49,182 nucleotides of DNA from Planctomycetaceae bacterium (GTDB taxonomy: Bacteria > Planctomycetota > Planctomycetia > Planctomycetales > Planctomycetaceae): positions 1-49,182 of the forward strand of contig JAKFUG010000062.1 in the NCBI GenBank assembly GCA_021732785.1. Direction: 5' to 3'. A program made the translations under genes and the position numbers. A model generated the notes under the pieces. The model made no database searches. It had not been told where the DNA came from and was given only the letters and a program-made list of their open reading frames with translations. Position 1 is the first letter of the stretch, and each line of letters begins with the position of its first letter. This document shows, one piece after another, positions 31,887 through 41,700 of the stretch.

Positions 31887-31994
31887 TTTTTAAAGAGTCG
31901 GGGCAGGGGCCCGACCTATGGATGCGAAAATTAACTGAAAATCATAGGTCGGGGCTCCCGCCCCGACATTTTTGAATTCAGACTGACTCACGAC
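31887..31994. repeat. Dispersed palindromic repeat, family A copy 2
   Basis: The arms at 31898-31920 (one C shorter) and 31943-31966 enclose GATGCGAAAATTAACTGAAA. It resembles copy 1 at 1801-1912 along its whole length, including AAAGAGTCGGGGC at the left and CTCACGACC at the right. It lies between the DUF1207 and queF-like genes; nothing else is seen in this 283-base gap besides repeat B. Confidence 0.87.
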
Positions 31995-32074
31995 CGTCGA
32001 GCGGATGGCATTCCCTCGGCTTCCAACGCTGCTAGAATGTCGTGATTATTTTCTGCACAAGGATGCCCTGCGCG

Positions 32075-32434
<360 letters not shown>

Positions 32435-33202
32435 TCAGCGACCGGTGAGCCACAGGCGAATCAACCCCCAGAATTCGTACCACGCCTGATGATTAGCGAC
32501 GACGGCAGAGGTTTTCGGCAGCAGCAATTCCAGGTTCGGGGGCATGTCGTCGCCGATATACTCACACCCGGCGGGGATCACCGCAATTCCCTGCGCACGG
32601 AACATGAGTTCGGATCGTGGCAGGTGTGTGGCCGACGTGACGAGCAGGACATTCTTGTCGATGCCGTGCGCCTTCAGCCACCGGGCGGATTCGATGGCAT
32701 TCTCAACGGTGTTTCGCGAAACATCTTCAATGATGAGATCTTCGTCTCGAATTCCGGCCTGACGGAGAACGTGCGCCATCGCCACGGCCACACAATCCCC
32801 GGCGTCCTCTGGCCGCGGCTTACCGCCGCTCGAAATCACCGGGCAGGGGGGGCCCTCGTGATAAAGCTCCGCGGCGCGCAGCGCCCGCTGTAACGAATGC
32901 TGGTGCGGCCGCGTTGGTTTCCCCGCTGAGGCCGGCGGAAGAATGCCGCCGCCGAGGACCACAATCGCCGTGACATTCTCCGGTCGCGGATAAATTCGCG
33001 GGAACCAGCGTTCGAGCGTGCCCGCGGTCATGTGCGCCGTCAGCGGCAAGCAATCGATCAACAGCAATGTGTAGAACAAGCCGGGCCAGCGCAGGGCTTT
33101 TCGCTGTTCGGGATGACGTCGCCAGTACCAGAATAAACTGATGCCCAATCCCAAAATCAGTAACGGAAACGGCTGGAGCACCGATTTGTACGACGGCAAC
33201 AT
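32435..33202 (-). CDS. YdcF/SanA-like (DUF218) membrane protein
   Basis: This 255-aa protein starts at ATG 33202. Two membrane spans (about 10-25 and 38-55) lead into a DUF218 domain: AIVVLGGGILPPAS, VISSGGKPRPEDAG, IEDVSRNTVENAIESARWLK and VTSATHLPRSELMF are the family's conserved blocks. DUF218 proteins such as SanA and ElyC affect envelope permeability and peptidoglycan or vancomycin sensitivity; no enzymatic reaction is firmly established. The domain would face the periplasm. It lies downstream of the LarA-like gene on the same strand, 24 bases apart, so the two are probably co-transcribed. Confidence 0.88.
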   Translation of the reverse strand: MLPSYKSVLQPFPLLILGLGISLFWYWRRHPEQRKALRWPGLFYTLLLIDCLPLTAHMTAGTLERWFPRIYPRPENVTAIVVLGGGILPPASAGKPTRPHQHSLQRALRAAELYHEGPPCPVISSGGKPRPEDAGDCVAVAMAHVLRQAGIRDEDLIIEDVSRNTVENAIESARWLKAHGIDKNVLLVTSATHLPRSELMFRAQGIAVIPAGCEYIGDDMPPNLELLLPKTSAVVANHQAWYEFWGLIRLWLTGR

Positions 33203-33226
33203 CGGTGGATTTTCCGTCCTGGAGTT

Positions 33227-34468
33227 TTAGATCTCGACGATTTCGGCAAACGTCGATTGCGCTGTGGTGATCACCGCGCATTCTTCAATCGTAGCCAGAA
33301 ACCGTTCCACCTCGGTGACATCACTCAGAGGCACTGCAAACAGTTCTTCCACGAGGTCGCTGTCCAGTTTGCTCAACAGATAAATGCGGGCCCAATCGGC
33401 GGCCGCGGCCCATTGCGTGGCGGCTTGCAGGTCGGGCGGAGCTTCTTCACGCAGCGGCTGCAATGCGGCACGTGGCGAGGACTGACCACGCAGTTGTTCC
33501 ATGCCGGGACCAGGCGACGCTTGCAGGTCCGACAACACCACAATCTTTCCGCCATGTTCCACGACGTTATGGGCCACTTCGACCGCCCTGCCGACGTCAT
33601 TCCATGTGGCCGATTCTCCGACGGTGGGGACCGTCACGATCACCGTTTCCGCGCGGGCCGGCCATTGAACCCGCCACTCATCATTGAGTTGTTTCAGGAC
33701 TTGCCGCTGGACCGATTCCGCCCCGCCGGCAAGAACATCCGCCGTCGTGCCGCGACGACCTCCAGGGATGAGTTGTACGGCGAACTGCACACCCAGCAAC
33801 CAGCCGATTTCCTCGATCAATTGCCGCACCGAGCGGTCATCTTCCGGCTGGAGTTCCCGATGGCCTTGCCCGTGAGTTTTGGCAAAGGCTTCCGGAGTCG
33901 ACAATCCCGGATAAAGCACCGACATTGGCGATCGTGTCCCTTGCAGGGCGTCGAACCCCGCCAACGTGATGGGCAGCACAAAATCGGCTTCAAGAATTTT
34001 GTGCGACAGATAAACCCGCTCACCATCGGCGCTGGTCGCGAGATAACCGCACGCACCATCAACCGTGGGGTCGTGCGTTTCCCAGCGGACTTCGGTGCGA
34101 ATCGCTTCCGGAAGTTGGCTGCGCGGGTCGATCCGCTGGGCGGAATTCGTCCAGCCGCCGGGTTGCAGGATCAGCACATCTTGCGGGCGGATACCGCTTT
34201 CGGCGAGCACCGGCCAGATACCGGCAACCACTTCCGCCGCGAGAGGCAGCCCGCGATCGACCGCCAGGACCACCCGATCGCCGGACACCAGCGCCGTGCT
34301 CAGCGGCGGGAAATCGAGCGGTTGCGTCAACCCGGCGCGTACCGCCGCCGCCGCATCCACGGTTTGCTCCGGCCCGGAATGATGCAACACCACCTGATCG
34401 GCCCGCGGCGTCCATTCCCAGGTTCCATCGCATCCAAATTCGAACACCCACTTCATCACGATCGGCAT
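33227..34468 (-). CDS. LarA-like (DUF2088) protein, possibly not NPN-dependent
   Basis: This 413-aa protein starts at ATG 34468 (MPIVMKWVFEF); TTG one codon earlier is possible. It resembles the nickel-pincer lactate racemase family: PPLSTALVSGDRVVLAVDRG, SGIRPQDVLILQPGG, then ETHDPTVDGACGYLATSADG and YLSHKILEADFVLPI. In LarA an internal Lys in a GG(x)KS-type loop bonds the pincer cofactor. At the matching place here the sequence is LQGTRSPMSVLYPGLST, with no Lys, so cofactor attachment may be absent or different. No larB, larC or larE gene is nearby. It is likely co-transcribed with the DUF218 gene and reads away from an ECF sigma gene. Confidence 0.75.
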   Translation of the reverse strand: MPIVMKWVFEFGCDGTWEWTPRADQVVLHHSGPEQTVDAAAAVRAGLTQPLDFPPLSTALVSGDRVVLAVDRGLPLAAEVVAGIWPVLAESGIRPQDVLILQPGGWTNSAQRIDPRSQLPEAIRTEVRWETHDPTVDGACGYLATSADGERVYLSHKILEADFVLPITLAGFDALQGTRSPMSVLYPGLSTPEAFAKTHGQGHRELQPEDDRSVRQLIEEIGWLLGVQFAVQLIPGGRRGTTADVLAGGAESVQRQVLKQLNDEWRVQWPARAETVIVTVPTVGESATWNDVGRAVEVAHNVVEHGGKIVVLSDLQASPGPGMEQLRGQSSPRAALQPLREEAPPDLQAATQWAAAADWARIYLLSKLDSDLVEELFAVPLSDVTEVERFLATIEECAVITTAQSTFAEIVEI

Positions 34469-34639
34469 CAATCCTGCAAAAAAGGAAGCCTTTGCGCGGT
34501 CGTCGCACGCTTCCGGAACTCGTTACCATACCGTGTCGAGGCGGCGAGTCCAAACGGGGATGATTGCGATCCGAGACGCTCTCGGACAAACTGAACGCTT
34601 CGAGCCGCGTTTTTCAACGGCAGGGACGTACCCCGCAGC

Positions 34640-35257
34640 ATGTCGGTCGCGCTGAATCACGACGAAGACGATGCCTGCATGCTCCGCATGCAAGGCGGAG
34701 ACCGGCGCGCCTTCGAGGAAATTGTCGGACGGCATCAATCCGCTTTGATCGGGTTCTTCATCAAGCATTTGCGTGATGCGCAACTCGCGGAAGATTTAAC
34801 GCAGGAAACCTTGCTTCGGGTCTATAATCAATCGTGGGATTACCTCCCCCGTGGCAGTTTTCGCGGATGGATGTTCCGCATCGCCCGCAACTTGCTGATC
34901 GACAGCACTCGCCGTCGATCGCACGATGCGCTGGTGCGGGCGATTCGCTGCTCCGGAGCGACCGAAGACGATGACGGTCTGGCACGCATTACGGGCGATG
35001 ATGTCACTCCGGTCGATCGAGCCGATCAGCGCGAAATCGTGCGGATGGTGGATGTAGTTCTGCCAGAGTTGCCGGACGATCAGCGGAGTACATTTATTCT
35101 GTACCACTACATGTCGCTCAGTTTGCCGGAAATTGCCGATGCGACGGAATGCAATCTCCCCACCTGCAAAAGCCGGTTACGGTTGGCACGCGAGAAATTA
35201 CGGGAAAAACTCCTCAGCCGGGGCGTCACCGATCCCGGATTGACCGACGATGAATAA
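34640..35257 (+). CDS. ECF-type RNA polymerase sigma factor
   Basis: This 205-aa protein starts at ATG 34640. Region 2 is clear: RRAFEEIVGRHQSALIGFFIKHLRDAQLAEDLTQETLLRVYNQ, with SFRGWMFRIARNLLIDSTRR for the -10 contact. Region 4 (LPDDQRSTFILYHYMSLSLP, then EIADATECNLPTCKSRLRLA) is a helix-turn-helix for the -35 element. An acidic linker with DGLARITGDD lies between. No anti-sigma gene adjoins; a PspA-like gene and a zinc peptidase gene follow on the same strand after 155 bases, which hints at a role in envelope stress. Confidence 0.92.
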   Translation: MSVALNHDEDDACMLRMQGGDRRAFEEIVGRHQSALIGFFIKHLRDAQLAEDLTQETLLRVYNQSWDYLPRGSFRGWMFRIARNLLIDSTRRRSHDALVRAIRCSGATEDDDGLARITGDDVTPVDRADQREIVRMVDVVLPELPDDQRSTFILYHYMSLSLPEIADATECNLPTCKSRLRLAREKLREKLLSRGVTDPGLTDDE

Positions 35258-35412
35258 TTCCGCGGTGCGGCGACCACGCCGTATCCCAATGTGAAGAAAA
35301 CTGACTTCAAAATGATCCACTCGCACATCCCATTCGTTGACTCTCTTTCAGGCGGGTCTGCCGTGGGTGTGTTTTTCATTCCCGCAGGCCACCCGTCAGG
35401 ATGGAACCTCCC

Positions 35413-35967
35413 ATGAGTTATTTCAGTCGCCTGACCGACATTGTGACGTGCAATCTCAGCCAGTTGCTGGCCCAGGCCAAAGACCCGCTCGCCGCCATTG
35501 AAGCCATCATTCGCGAAATGAAAGAAGGGCTCTCCGGTGCCCGGCGGAGTGTTGCGACGGCTGCTGGAAATGAAGAACGACTTGCCGGGGAAATTCAGGA
35601 ACACCGCGACCAGTCCATCGACTGGTCAACCAAGGCGAGAGAACATCTGGTCGGCCAGCGCGAGAATGAAGCCCGGCAATGTCTGCTTCGGAAACGCGAA
35701 ATGGAAGACCTGGTGGCGGGTTTGCAACAACAACATCAATCGGCGGTGGCAACGCGGGAACACCTTTCGACGATGCAGCGCGCATTGGAAGCCCGCCTGG
35801 CAGAAGCGCTGCGCAAACGGGCCATGCTGCGTGGCGAAGAGGTGGGCCTGGACGCGCGTCCGGCGGCGGTGGCCGATGCCAGCCCGCTGGGACTTGATCG
35901 CCACGCCCAAATCGATGCCGAGTTGGAAGCCCTGAAACGCGAACTCGGCGGCAGTGCCCGCGGGTAA
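35413..35967 (+). CDS. PspA/IM30-family protein
   Basis: This 184-aa protein starts at ATG 35413 (MSYFSRLTDIVTCNLSQLL) with AGGA eleven bases upstream; ATG 35401 is possible. It is almost all coiled-coil helix, with the PspA/Vipp1 pattern: an amphipathic N-terminal helix, DPLAAIEAIIREMKEGLSGA, then long Q/E/R-rich helices (QRENEARQCLLRKREMEDLV; ALEARLAEALRKRAMLRG). PspA-type proteins bind damaged membrane and preserve proton-motive force. It is shorter than E. coli PspA (222 aa). It lies between a sigma factor gene and a zinc peptidase gene on one strand, 90 bases before the latter. Confidence 0.88.
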   Translation: MSYFSRLTDIVTCNLSQLLAQAKDPLAAIEAIIREMKEGLSGARRSVATAAGNEERLAGEIQEHRDQSIDWSTKAREHLVGQRENEARQCLLRKREMEDLVAGLQQQHQSAVATREHLSTMQRALEARLAEALRKRAMLRGEEVGLDARPAAVADASPLGLDRHAQIDAELEALKRELGGSARG

Positions 35968-36057
35968 GCCGCGCACCCGCGACATCGACTCCAACAGGCG
36001 AGTCGCCATCTTCGTATTGGATCAAGGGGGATCGAGCGCGATCTCACAGGAAAGACC

Positions 36058-36753
36058 ATGTTCGGACTCATCGATCCGCTGTACTACATCATGCTGGCTC
36101 CGGCTTTGTTGCTCGGAATGTGGGCGCAATGGCGCGTGCGCTCGGCGTTTCAAGACGGCATGAATCGACCGGCCCCCCTCTCCGGTGCCGCCGCCGCACG
36201 GATGATTCTGGATCATGGCGGACTCCATGACGTCCCCATCGAAGAAACACCAGGCGAATTGTCCGACCACTACGACCCGGCAACGAATACCGTCCGGCTC
36301 AGTTCGTCGGTCTACCACACGCGATCGCTCGCCGCTGTCGGCATCGCGGCACACGAAGTCGGCCATGCCTTGCAGCACGCGCAGCATTACGCCCCGCTGG
36401 TCATGCGGAACTTCGCGGTTCCCGCCGCGGCCGTTGGGCCGAATCTGTCGATGATGCTGATCATTTTCGGGGCCATGCTGCGGTTTCCGCCCATGATCTC
36501 AATTGGCCTGGTGGTGTTTTCCGGCGTGGTGGCGTTCCAACTCATCAACCTGCCGGTCGAATTCGATGCCAGTGCTCGCGCCAAGCGGTTGCTGTCCGAA
36601 TTAAACGTGGTCGACAGCGAAGGTTCAGCGGTCGTGCGAAACGTGCTCTCCGCCGCCGCGTGGACGTATGTGGCGGGGACCTTGCAAACGATTCTGACGC
36701 TCGCCTATCTCGTCCTCCGTTACGGCGGCTCGGGCCGTTCACGCAACGATTAA
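36058..36753 (+). CDS. YugP-like membrane zinc metallopeptidase
   Basis: This 231-aa protein starts at ATG 36058, close behind AGGAAAGACC. It has an N-terminal span (about 8-22), the zinc motif HEVGH at 99-103 (AAHEVGHALQHAQ), and two or three C-terminal spans (AVGPNLSMMLIIFGAMLRFP; ISIGLVVFSGVVAFQLINLP). LPVEFDASARAKRLL, a hallmark of the family, may supply the third zinc ligand (Glu) beyond the HExxH. These neutral zinc peptidases are membrane proteins of little-known role. A strong terminator follows at 36791-36822, ending this possible stress cluster. Confidence 0.92.
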   Translation: MFGLIDPLYYIMLAPALLLGMWAQWRVRSAFQDGMNRPAPLSGAAAARMILDHGGLHDVPIEETPGELSDHYDPATNTVRLSSSVYHTRSLAAVGIAAHEVGHALQHAQHYAPLVMRNFAVPAAAVGPNLSMMLIIFGAMLRFPPMISIGLVVFSGVVAFQLINLPVEFDASARAKRLLSELNVVDSEGSAVVRNVLSAAAWTYVAGTLQTILTLAYLVLRYGGSGRSRND

Positions 36754-36790
36754 GCCACACAGTCGGGAACAACGCCAGCGCCTGGAATAC

Positions 36791-36822
36791 AAAAACCCGC
36801 GAGCCGAAGCTCGCGGGTTTTT
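36791..36822 (+). terminator. Rho-independent terminator
   Basis: AAAAACCCGCGAGC, loop CGAA, then GCTCGCGGGTTTTT: a perfect stem of about 14 bp flanked by A and T tracts, 38 bases after the YugP-like stop. It can also end transcription of the opposite strand, ahead of or behind the tRNA. Confidence 0.93.
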
Positions 36823-36863
36823 GTTCATTCGTCGACGTGAGGCAAAACCAAAGGGCTTGCAAA

Positions 36864-36934
36864 TTACCCCGCATGGATTCGAACCATGACAAACAGAACC
36901 AAAATCTGTTGTGCTACCGTTACACTACGGGGTA
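36864..36934 (-). tRNA. tRNA-Gln (anticodon UUG)
   Basis: The minus strand folds as a complete cloverleaf: acceptor TACCCCG (36934-36928) with CGGGGTA, D arm GTGTAACGGTAGC, anticodon stem ACAGA / TCTGT around TTTTGGT, and T arm CATGGTTCGAATCCATG. The loop gives anticodon TTG, which reads CAA. The 3' CCA is not encoded. It lies between a terminator and a lipoprotein gene. Confidence 0.9.
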
Positions 36935-37179
36935 GTGACGCGAACGTCGGGCGATATCTTGAGGACTTTTGGCCGTTTCGGCAAGCGTACTTTCGATCAT
37001 CACCGCCACACTGGCATTTTCCGCTGCTACTGCCCACGGAAGCTTCGCAGGGCTCCGCACGCCAACCCCGCCCGAAATCGGCATTGCCAAAAAAGCTCAT
37101 CCACGGCACATTACCGCGGCTTTTGTAAGCGGACCGGCTTAAGGTCCGTAACGGCGAACCGGATGAGAATGCCGTGCTG

Positions 37180-37758
37180 ATGTCTCGGGGATCCTTTCTC
37201 GCACACTATCGGACCGTGCTCGTTGCCTTGATGGTAACGGGCCTGTGGCTATCGGGCTGCGCTTCGATGGGGCCGCAAGCGGCCGTCAGTAATCCTCTGT
37301 TCGTGCGGGCCAACGATGGCGAATTCGTGTGGGAACGGACGGTCGACGTCGCCCATAATTATCTGTTCGAAATCGAGCGCGAGAACAAGCTCGATGGCAT
37401 GATTGAAACCCGTTACAAAACCGGGGCGAGTGCCCTGGAGCCGTGGCACCCCGATACGATTGGAGTCGCCAATCGGCTCGAAAGTTCGCTGCAAAGTATC
37501 CGTCGTAAAGCCATTTTCAGCGTCACGCCGGTCGACGGCGGCTATCTCGTCGGCGTGCAGACCATTAAGGAACTGGAAGACGTCGCACGCGCCGCAAACT
37601 CGGCCGGTGCAGCGACCTTTCTGGATAACAACCCGTTACAGCGCGATCTCAACGTCGTCGTGGGACAAGCCACGCCTTCCGGTTGGATCAATCAAGGCCG
37701 CGACCCAGCGCTCGAACAAGCGCTGATGAAATCGCTGTCGGCGGCGATGGTTCGATAA
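37180..37758 (+). CDS. Lipoprotein of unknown function
   Basis: This 192-aa protein starts at ATG 37180 (GTG 37174 is an alternative). The N-terminus has a signal with lipobox LSGC (about residue 25; TGLWLSGCASM), so a diacylglyceryl-Cys anchors it to a membrane. The mature domain (ANDGEFVWERTVDVAHNYLFEIERENKLDG, then ESSLQSIRRKAIFSVTPVDG and GYLVGVQTIKELEDV) is of a kind seen in planctomycete lipoproteins, but I know no function. It converges on the EamA transporter gene after 20 bases. Confidence 0.8.
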   Translation: MSRGSFLAHYRTVLVALMVTGLWLSGCASMGPQAAVSNPLFVRANDGEFVWERTVDVAHNYLFEIERENKLDGMIETRYKTGASALEPWHPDTIGVANRLESSLQSIRRKAIFSVTPVDGGYLVGVQTIKELEDVARAANSAGAATFLDNNPLQRDLNVVVGQATPSGWINQGRDPALEQALMKSLSAAMVR

Positions 37759-37778
37759 CAGACTGCCGATCGCCGCTG

Positions 37779-38660
37779 CTACTCGCGGTTCACGAGGTAG
37801 ATCCCCGAGGCCACCGCGACCCCGCCGATCAGTAAGCTGATCGATAACTGGTCGCCGCGGAGCAGCGTTCCCAGCAGCATCCCCACCAGCGGTGTGAGGA
37901 AACTGAAGACGGCAATCCGCGACGCCGAGTAGTGTCGCAATAACTGGGCCTGAAGCGCGAAGCAGACGCCGCCGACGAGCACGCCCTGATAGATCAGCCC
38001 GGACGCGGCGGGAATGGTCACGCGGGAGAAATCGGGCCGTTCCCAGATCAATGCCGCAAGAGCGAATTGCGCCACCGCGACGACATCATGCCAGAAGATT
38101 AGTTCCGTAGGACCGATCACGCGCAAGGCGAACTTCGTGTAGACGAACTTCACACCGAGCAGGAACGCGCTGAAGAGCAGCATCGCATCCCCCATCACGC
38201 TCGGCGGATCGCTTTGCTCGATGGCATTCACGGACGATGGCCACAACAACGCCCCCACGCCGATGGCGGCAACCAGCAAGCCGCCGAGCTTTCCCGACGT
38301 CAGCCGATCCGTTCGCAGGAAGAGTTGTTCGAGACCGACCACCCAGAAGACAAACGTATTGACGAACAGCGAGGCATGGGACGAACTGGTCCACGCGGCC
38401 CCGAAGGTAAACGTCGTGATTTGCAGAAACAGCAACGTCCCCGCGATGATAATCGGCGTCCACTGTCGAGGTTCCACACGGAACGACACCCGCTCGATCC
38501 GACACCATACGATCATCACCCACGTGGCCATCAGAAAGCGAAGTCCCGCCACGGTGATCGGCGGCAGCGCATCAATCGAAAATCGCGTCGCCACCGGGTT
38601 CCCGCCCCAGAGCACGACGGTTAACAACGTGAGCAACACCGCCCTGACATTCAGGGGCAT
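37779..38660 (-). CDS. EamA/DMT-family drug/metabolite transporter
   Basis: This protein of about 293 aa starts at ATG 38660 (MPLNVRAVLLTLLTVVLWGG); a TTG nine codons earlier is possible. It has ten hydrophobic spans in two EamA repeats, with first-repeat features VVLWGGNPVATRFSIDALPP and second-repeat features AMLLFSAFLLGVKFVYTKFA and SRIAVFSFLTPLVGMLLGTL. DMT transporters of this class export amino acids or other small metabolites. The substrate cannot be told. A helicase gene lies just upstream on the same strand, 60 bases away. Confidence 0.9.
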   Translation of the reverse strand: MPLNVRAVLLTLLTVVLWGGNPVATRFSIDALPPITVAGLRFLMATWVMIVWCRIERVSFRVEPRQWTPIIIAGTLLFLQITTFTFGAAWTSSSHASLFVNTFVFWVVGLEQLFLRTDRLTSGKLGGLLVAAIGVGALLWPSSVNAIEQSDPPSVMGDAMLLFSAFLLGVKFVYTKFALRVIGPTELIFWHDVVAVAQFALAALIWERPDFSRVTIPAASGLIYQGVLVGGVCFALQAQLLRHYSASRIAVFSFLTPLVGMLLGTLLRGDQLSISLLIGGVAVASGIYLVNRE

Positions 38661-38720
38661 CGGTAGAGGATGTGTCTGAGTCGACAACGATCAATTCTTT
38701 ACTGTGGCGGGAAATGAGTC

Positions 38721-41700
38721 TCAAGAAATCAACGGACGAGGAATACGAGAGGGATGATTCGGGGACGAGTTCCGGCGGGATTTCTTCGTAGCGGATTCGT
38801 TGGCATCGGGCATTTCATCGGATGGAGTCTCATCGGGCTCGACAGGTTCGGCGATCCCCAGCAAAGTGGCGCGGATCGCCCCTTTTTCCTCGCGCGACAG
38901 CGATTCCAGCAACCAGACCACTTCGCCACCCTGCACAGCGGCGACGGCAATTCCCTCTCGATAGGCCACGCGGTTTGACGCCGACGCGGGCACGCGCGGG
39001 GGCTCGGTGAGGATGCCGACGAAATTGAGCGGATCGGCGGCAGAGATCGCAATGATAGTCGGAGTCGGCGCGGGATCGCGGAACTGTCGAAGTTGCTGAA
39101 CGGTGGATTCCAGGGCGAATTGCTCTCCGGCGACACCGGTGATAAAGCGGCCGCCGCGGAGTTCGCCGCGAGCTTCCAACCGGCGGAAGATCGGTACCAG
39201 TTCCCACCATTTCGGGGCTCCGTCCTCGACGGCGAGCAGGTCACGAAACACCACCCCCCAGCGACGAATGAGTTGCCACGCCCATGACTGCAACCGCTCG
39301 GCCCGATTTTCCGCGGTGAACGATTCCCGCGCGCGCCGCCACAGCGACCACCGCCCGGCCACACCGTTCAGTGGTCGCCGTCGCATCAGTCCCTTCGGCT
39401 CGGACCGCACCGCACGACCGGTGATGTCGCGACGTTCGGCAATGAGTGATCGCAGTCCGACAAACGAATCGGCGGTGACCAAACCTCGCGCGATCAGTTC
39501 TCCCAGCGCGTCTTCCAGATGCGTGGGCAACATGCGTGTCGTCGCTAACAGATCGGTCGCGAACAAAGCGCCGTCTTTCGTCAGGTGCTCCCGGACTTCA
39601 TCGGCCAACCCGCGCAGCACTTCCGGCACGGCATCCGCCTCGACCGACATCAACCACGGGAGATCGCCCCGCAGAAACAGCGCGATCGGCACCACTCGTG
39701 TTACGCCCGTCGAGCGCGGCTTTTCGGGATCGGCTGTCGGAGGAAAGAGCCGCCCCCAGCCGACTTCACCCGCCAGGCACAACTCATCAATCCAGCCAGG
39801 TTGATAGTTGTGTAACCGCGCAGGCAGGATATCGCGCTCCCATGTCACCGCGGGGAAATCCAGTCCTTGCAACTGCGCGATGACTTCATACAAACCGTTG
39901 ATACCAGTGCGTGGCTCGTCGGTGTTGAGCCCATGATAATGGAACAGGAATCGCTGAAACGCCGGGACATCGACCGCAGCGATTTGCTTTCGCAACCCGG
40001 CGAGGGTGAGCCGATGAATCCGCGCGAGCAGCCGCCGATGACACCAGTCGAGCGGTGTGTCTTGTCCATCCGCAGTTATCCCGTGTGCCACTGGCTCTGC
40101 CAGTGTCTTCTCTTCGATAAATCGATCGTCATCGTTAAGACGGAAGACACTGGCGGAGCCAGTGGCACACGATGATTGTCCCTCTGTAGTGCGCGGCCGA
40201 TACCGCCCGCGCATCACGGTCCCTTCGCCTTCGAGGGCTTCGAGAATCGCCGCCGTTTGGGAAGGTGTCCAACCCAGCCACGCGGCAAGTTCCTCCGCGG
40301 TAACCGGACCGCAGATTTCCATCCATCCGCGGGCCGTGGCAATGCGCGCGGCAATCGAATCGACTTCCGTCACAATGCCGCTCGGGAGCACATATCCCGC
40401 GGGCAAAGCGTCAGCGATTCCCAACGCTTGCACGAAGGCAAACCGTTCGGTGGCGACCCAGGCAGTCCGTCCATCGGGCAAAGCAGCGGACCATGCCCGG
40501 CGCTCGGCAATGAGTTCGTCGAACCAGGACTGCATCCCGGCTGCTTCTTCGCAGCCGGGCTGCTCGTCGGTGGGAACCGCGCGGGTTGTAACATCGAGCA
40601 TCCCGGCCGCCAGGAAGCAGCCGGGATGCGATGCTCCTCCGATTGGCCAAACGACGACACCGAGCAGCAGATCGTGCAATTCATCGCGATTGCGGACCAG
40701 CGGCGTGGCTTCCCGCACGACTTGCTGCATGGCGGCGGGATCCAGCCACGTGAGATCGGGTGTATCGGTGGTGATCTCCGAACCGGTCGCCACCACGCGA
40801 GCCCGCCGTTCCTGAATCTCGCCGCCATCCAGAAACGCATACGGATACGCATTCAACAGTTCGTAACAGAACGGCGACGGTTCGCGGGTATCGCGCGGGA
40901 TGAGCTTGATGTCCCCGCTTTCGATCCGCTTCAAGACTTTGATTAAACCGTCGAGGTCGAGTGCTTCGTGCAGACAATCGTGCATCGTCTGTCGAATCAA
41001 TGGATGATCCGGCAGTTCGATATCCCCGGTGTGATTTTCAAGGCAGCCGGTCAATTGTGGAAAGACGCTGGTCAGCAGATCGTCACTGCGAAACCGTTGC
41101 AGCGCTGGCGGGACTTTCTTGCCGAACTTTTGCCGCATCACGAAGAGCGATCGCGTGACGTTCCACCGCCAGCGCAATTGAAACGGCGGCTGCACGAGAA
41201 TGGCCTGTTCGAGCAGCCCTTGCACGTTCTCGCTGGTGAGCATGCCGAACAGGCTTTCCAGCGGGAAGCTGTGCTGCGGCCCGAGTGAAAGAATCACGCC
41301 ATCGTCATCCGCAGTCGCCTGCAATTCGAAGTCGAAACTGCGGCAGAATCGCTTGCGCAGGGCATAGCCCCAGGCGCGATTGATCGCTGAACCAAATGGC
41401 GCATGGATCACCAGTTGCATGCCGCCCGATTCATCGAAGAATCGCTCGAAGACGACGCGCTGTTGTGTCGGCACGACTCCAATGGCCGCCTGTTGCGAGC
41501 GGACATATTCGACGAATTCTTCGGCGACCAGCGGAGCGATCGATGCTTCCACAGACAACCACGCGGCAGCAGCGGCGGGGTCATCGAGCCGCGCGACGAG
41601 ATCATCCCGCAGCCTCGAGATTTCTTCGGACAGCTCCAGCGTGCGACCCGGCGCTTCCCCGAACCAGAACGGAATGCTCGGCGGCGCATTGTGGGCATCG

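Noticed and set aside
31980-32074. preQ1 riboswitch upstream of queF
   Set aside because: No preQ1-type pseudoknot sequence or matching stem is visible in the leader.
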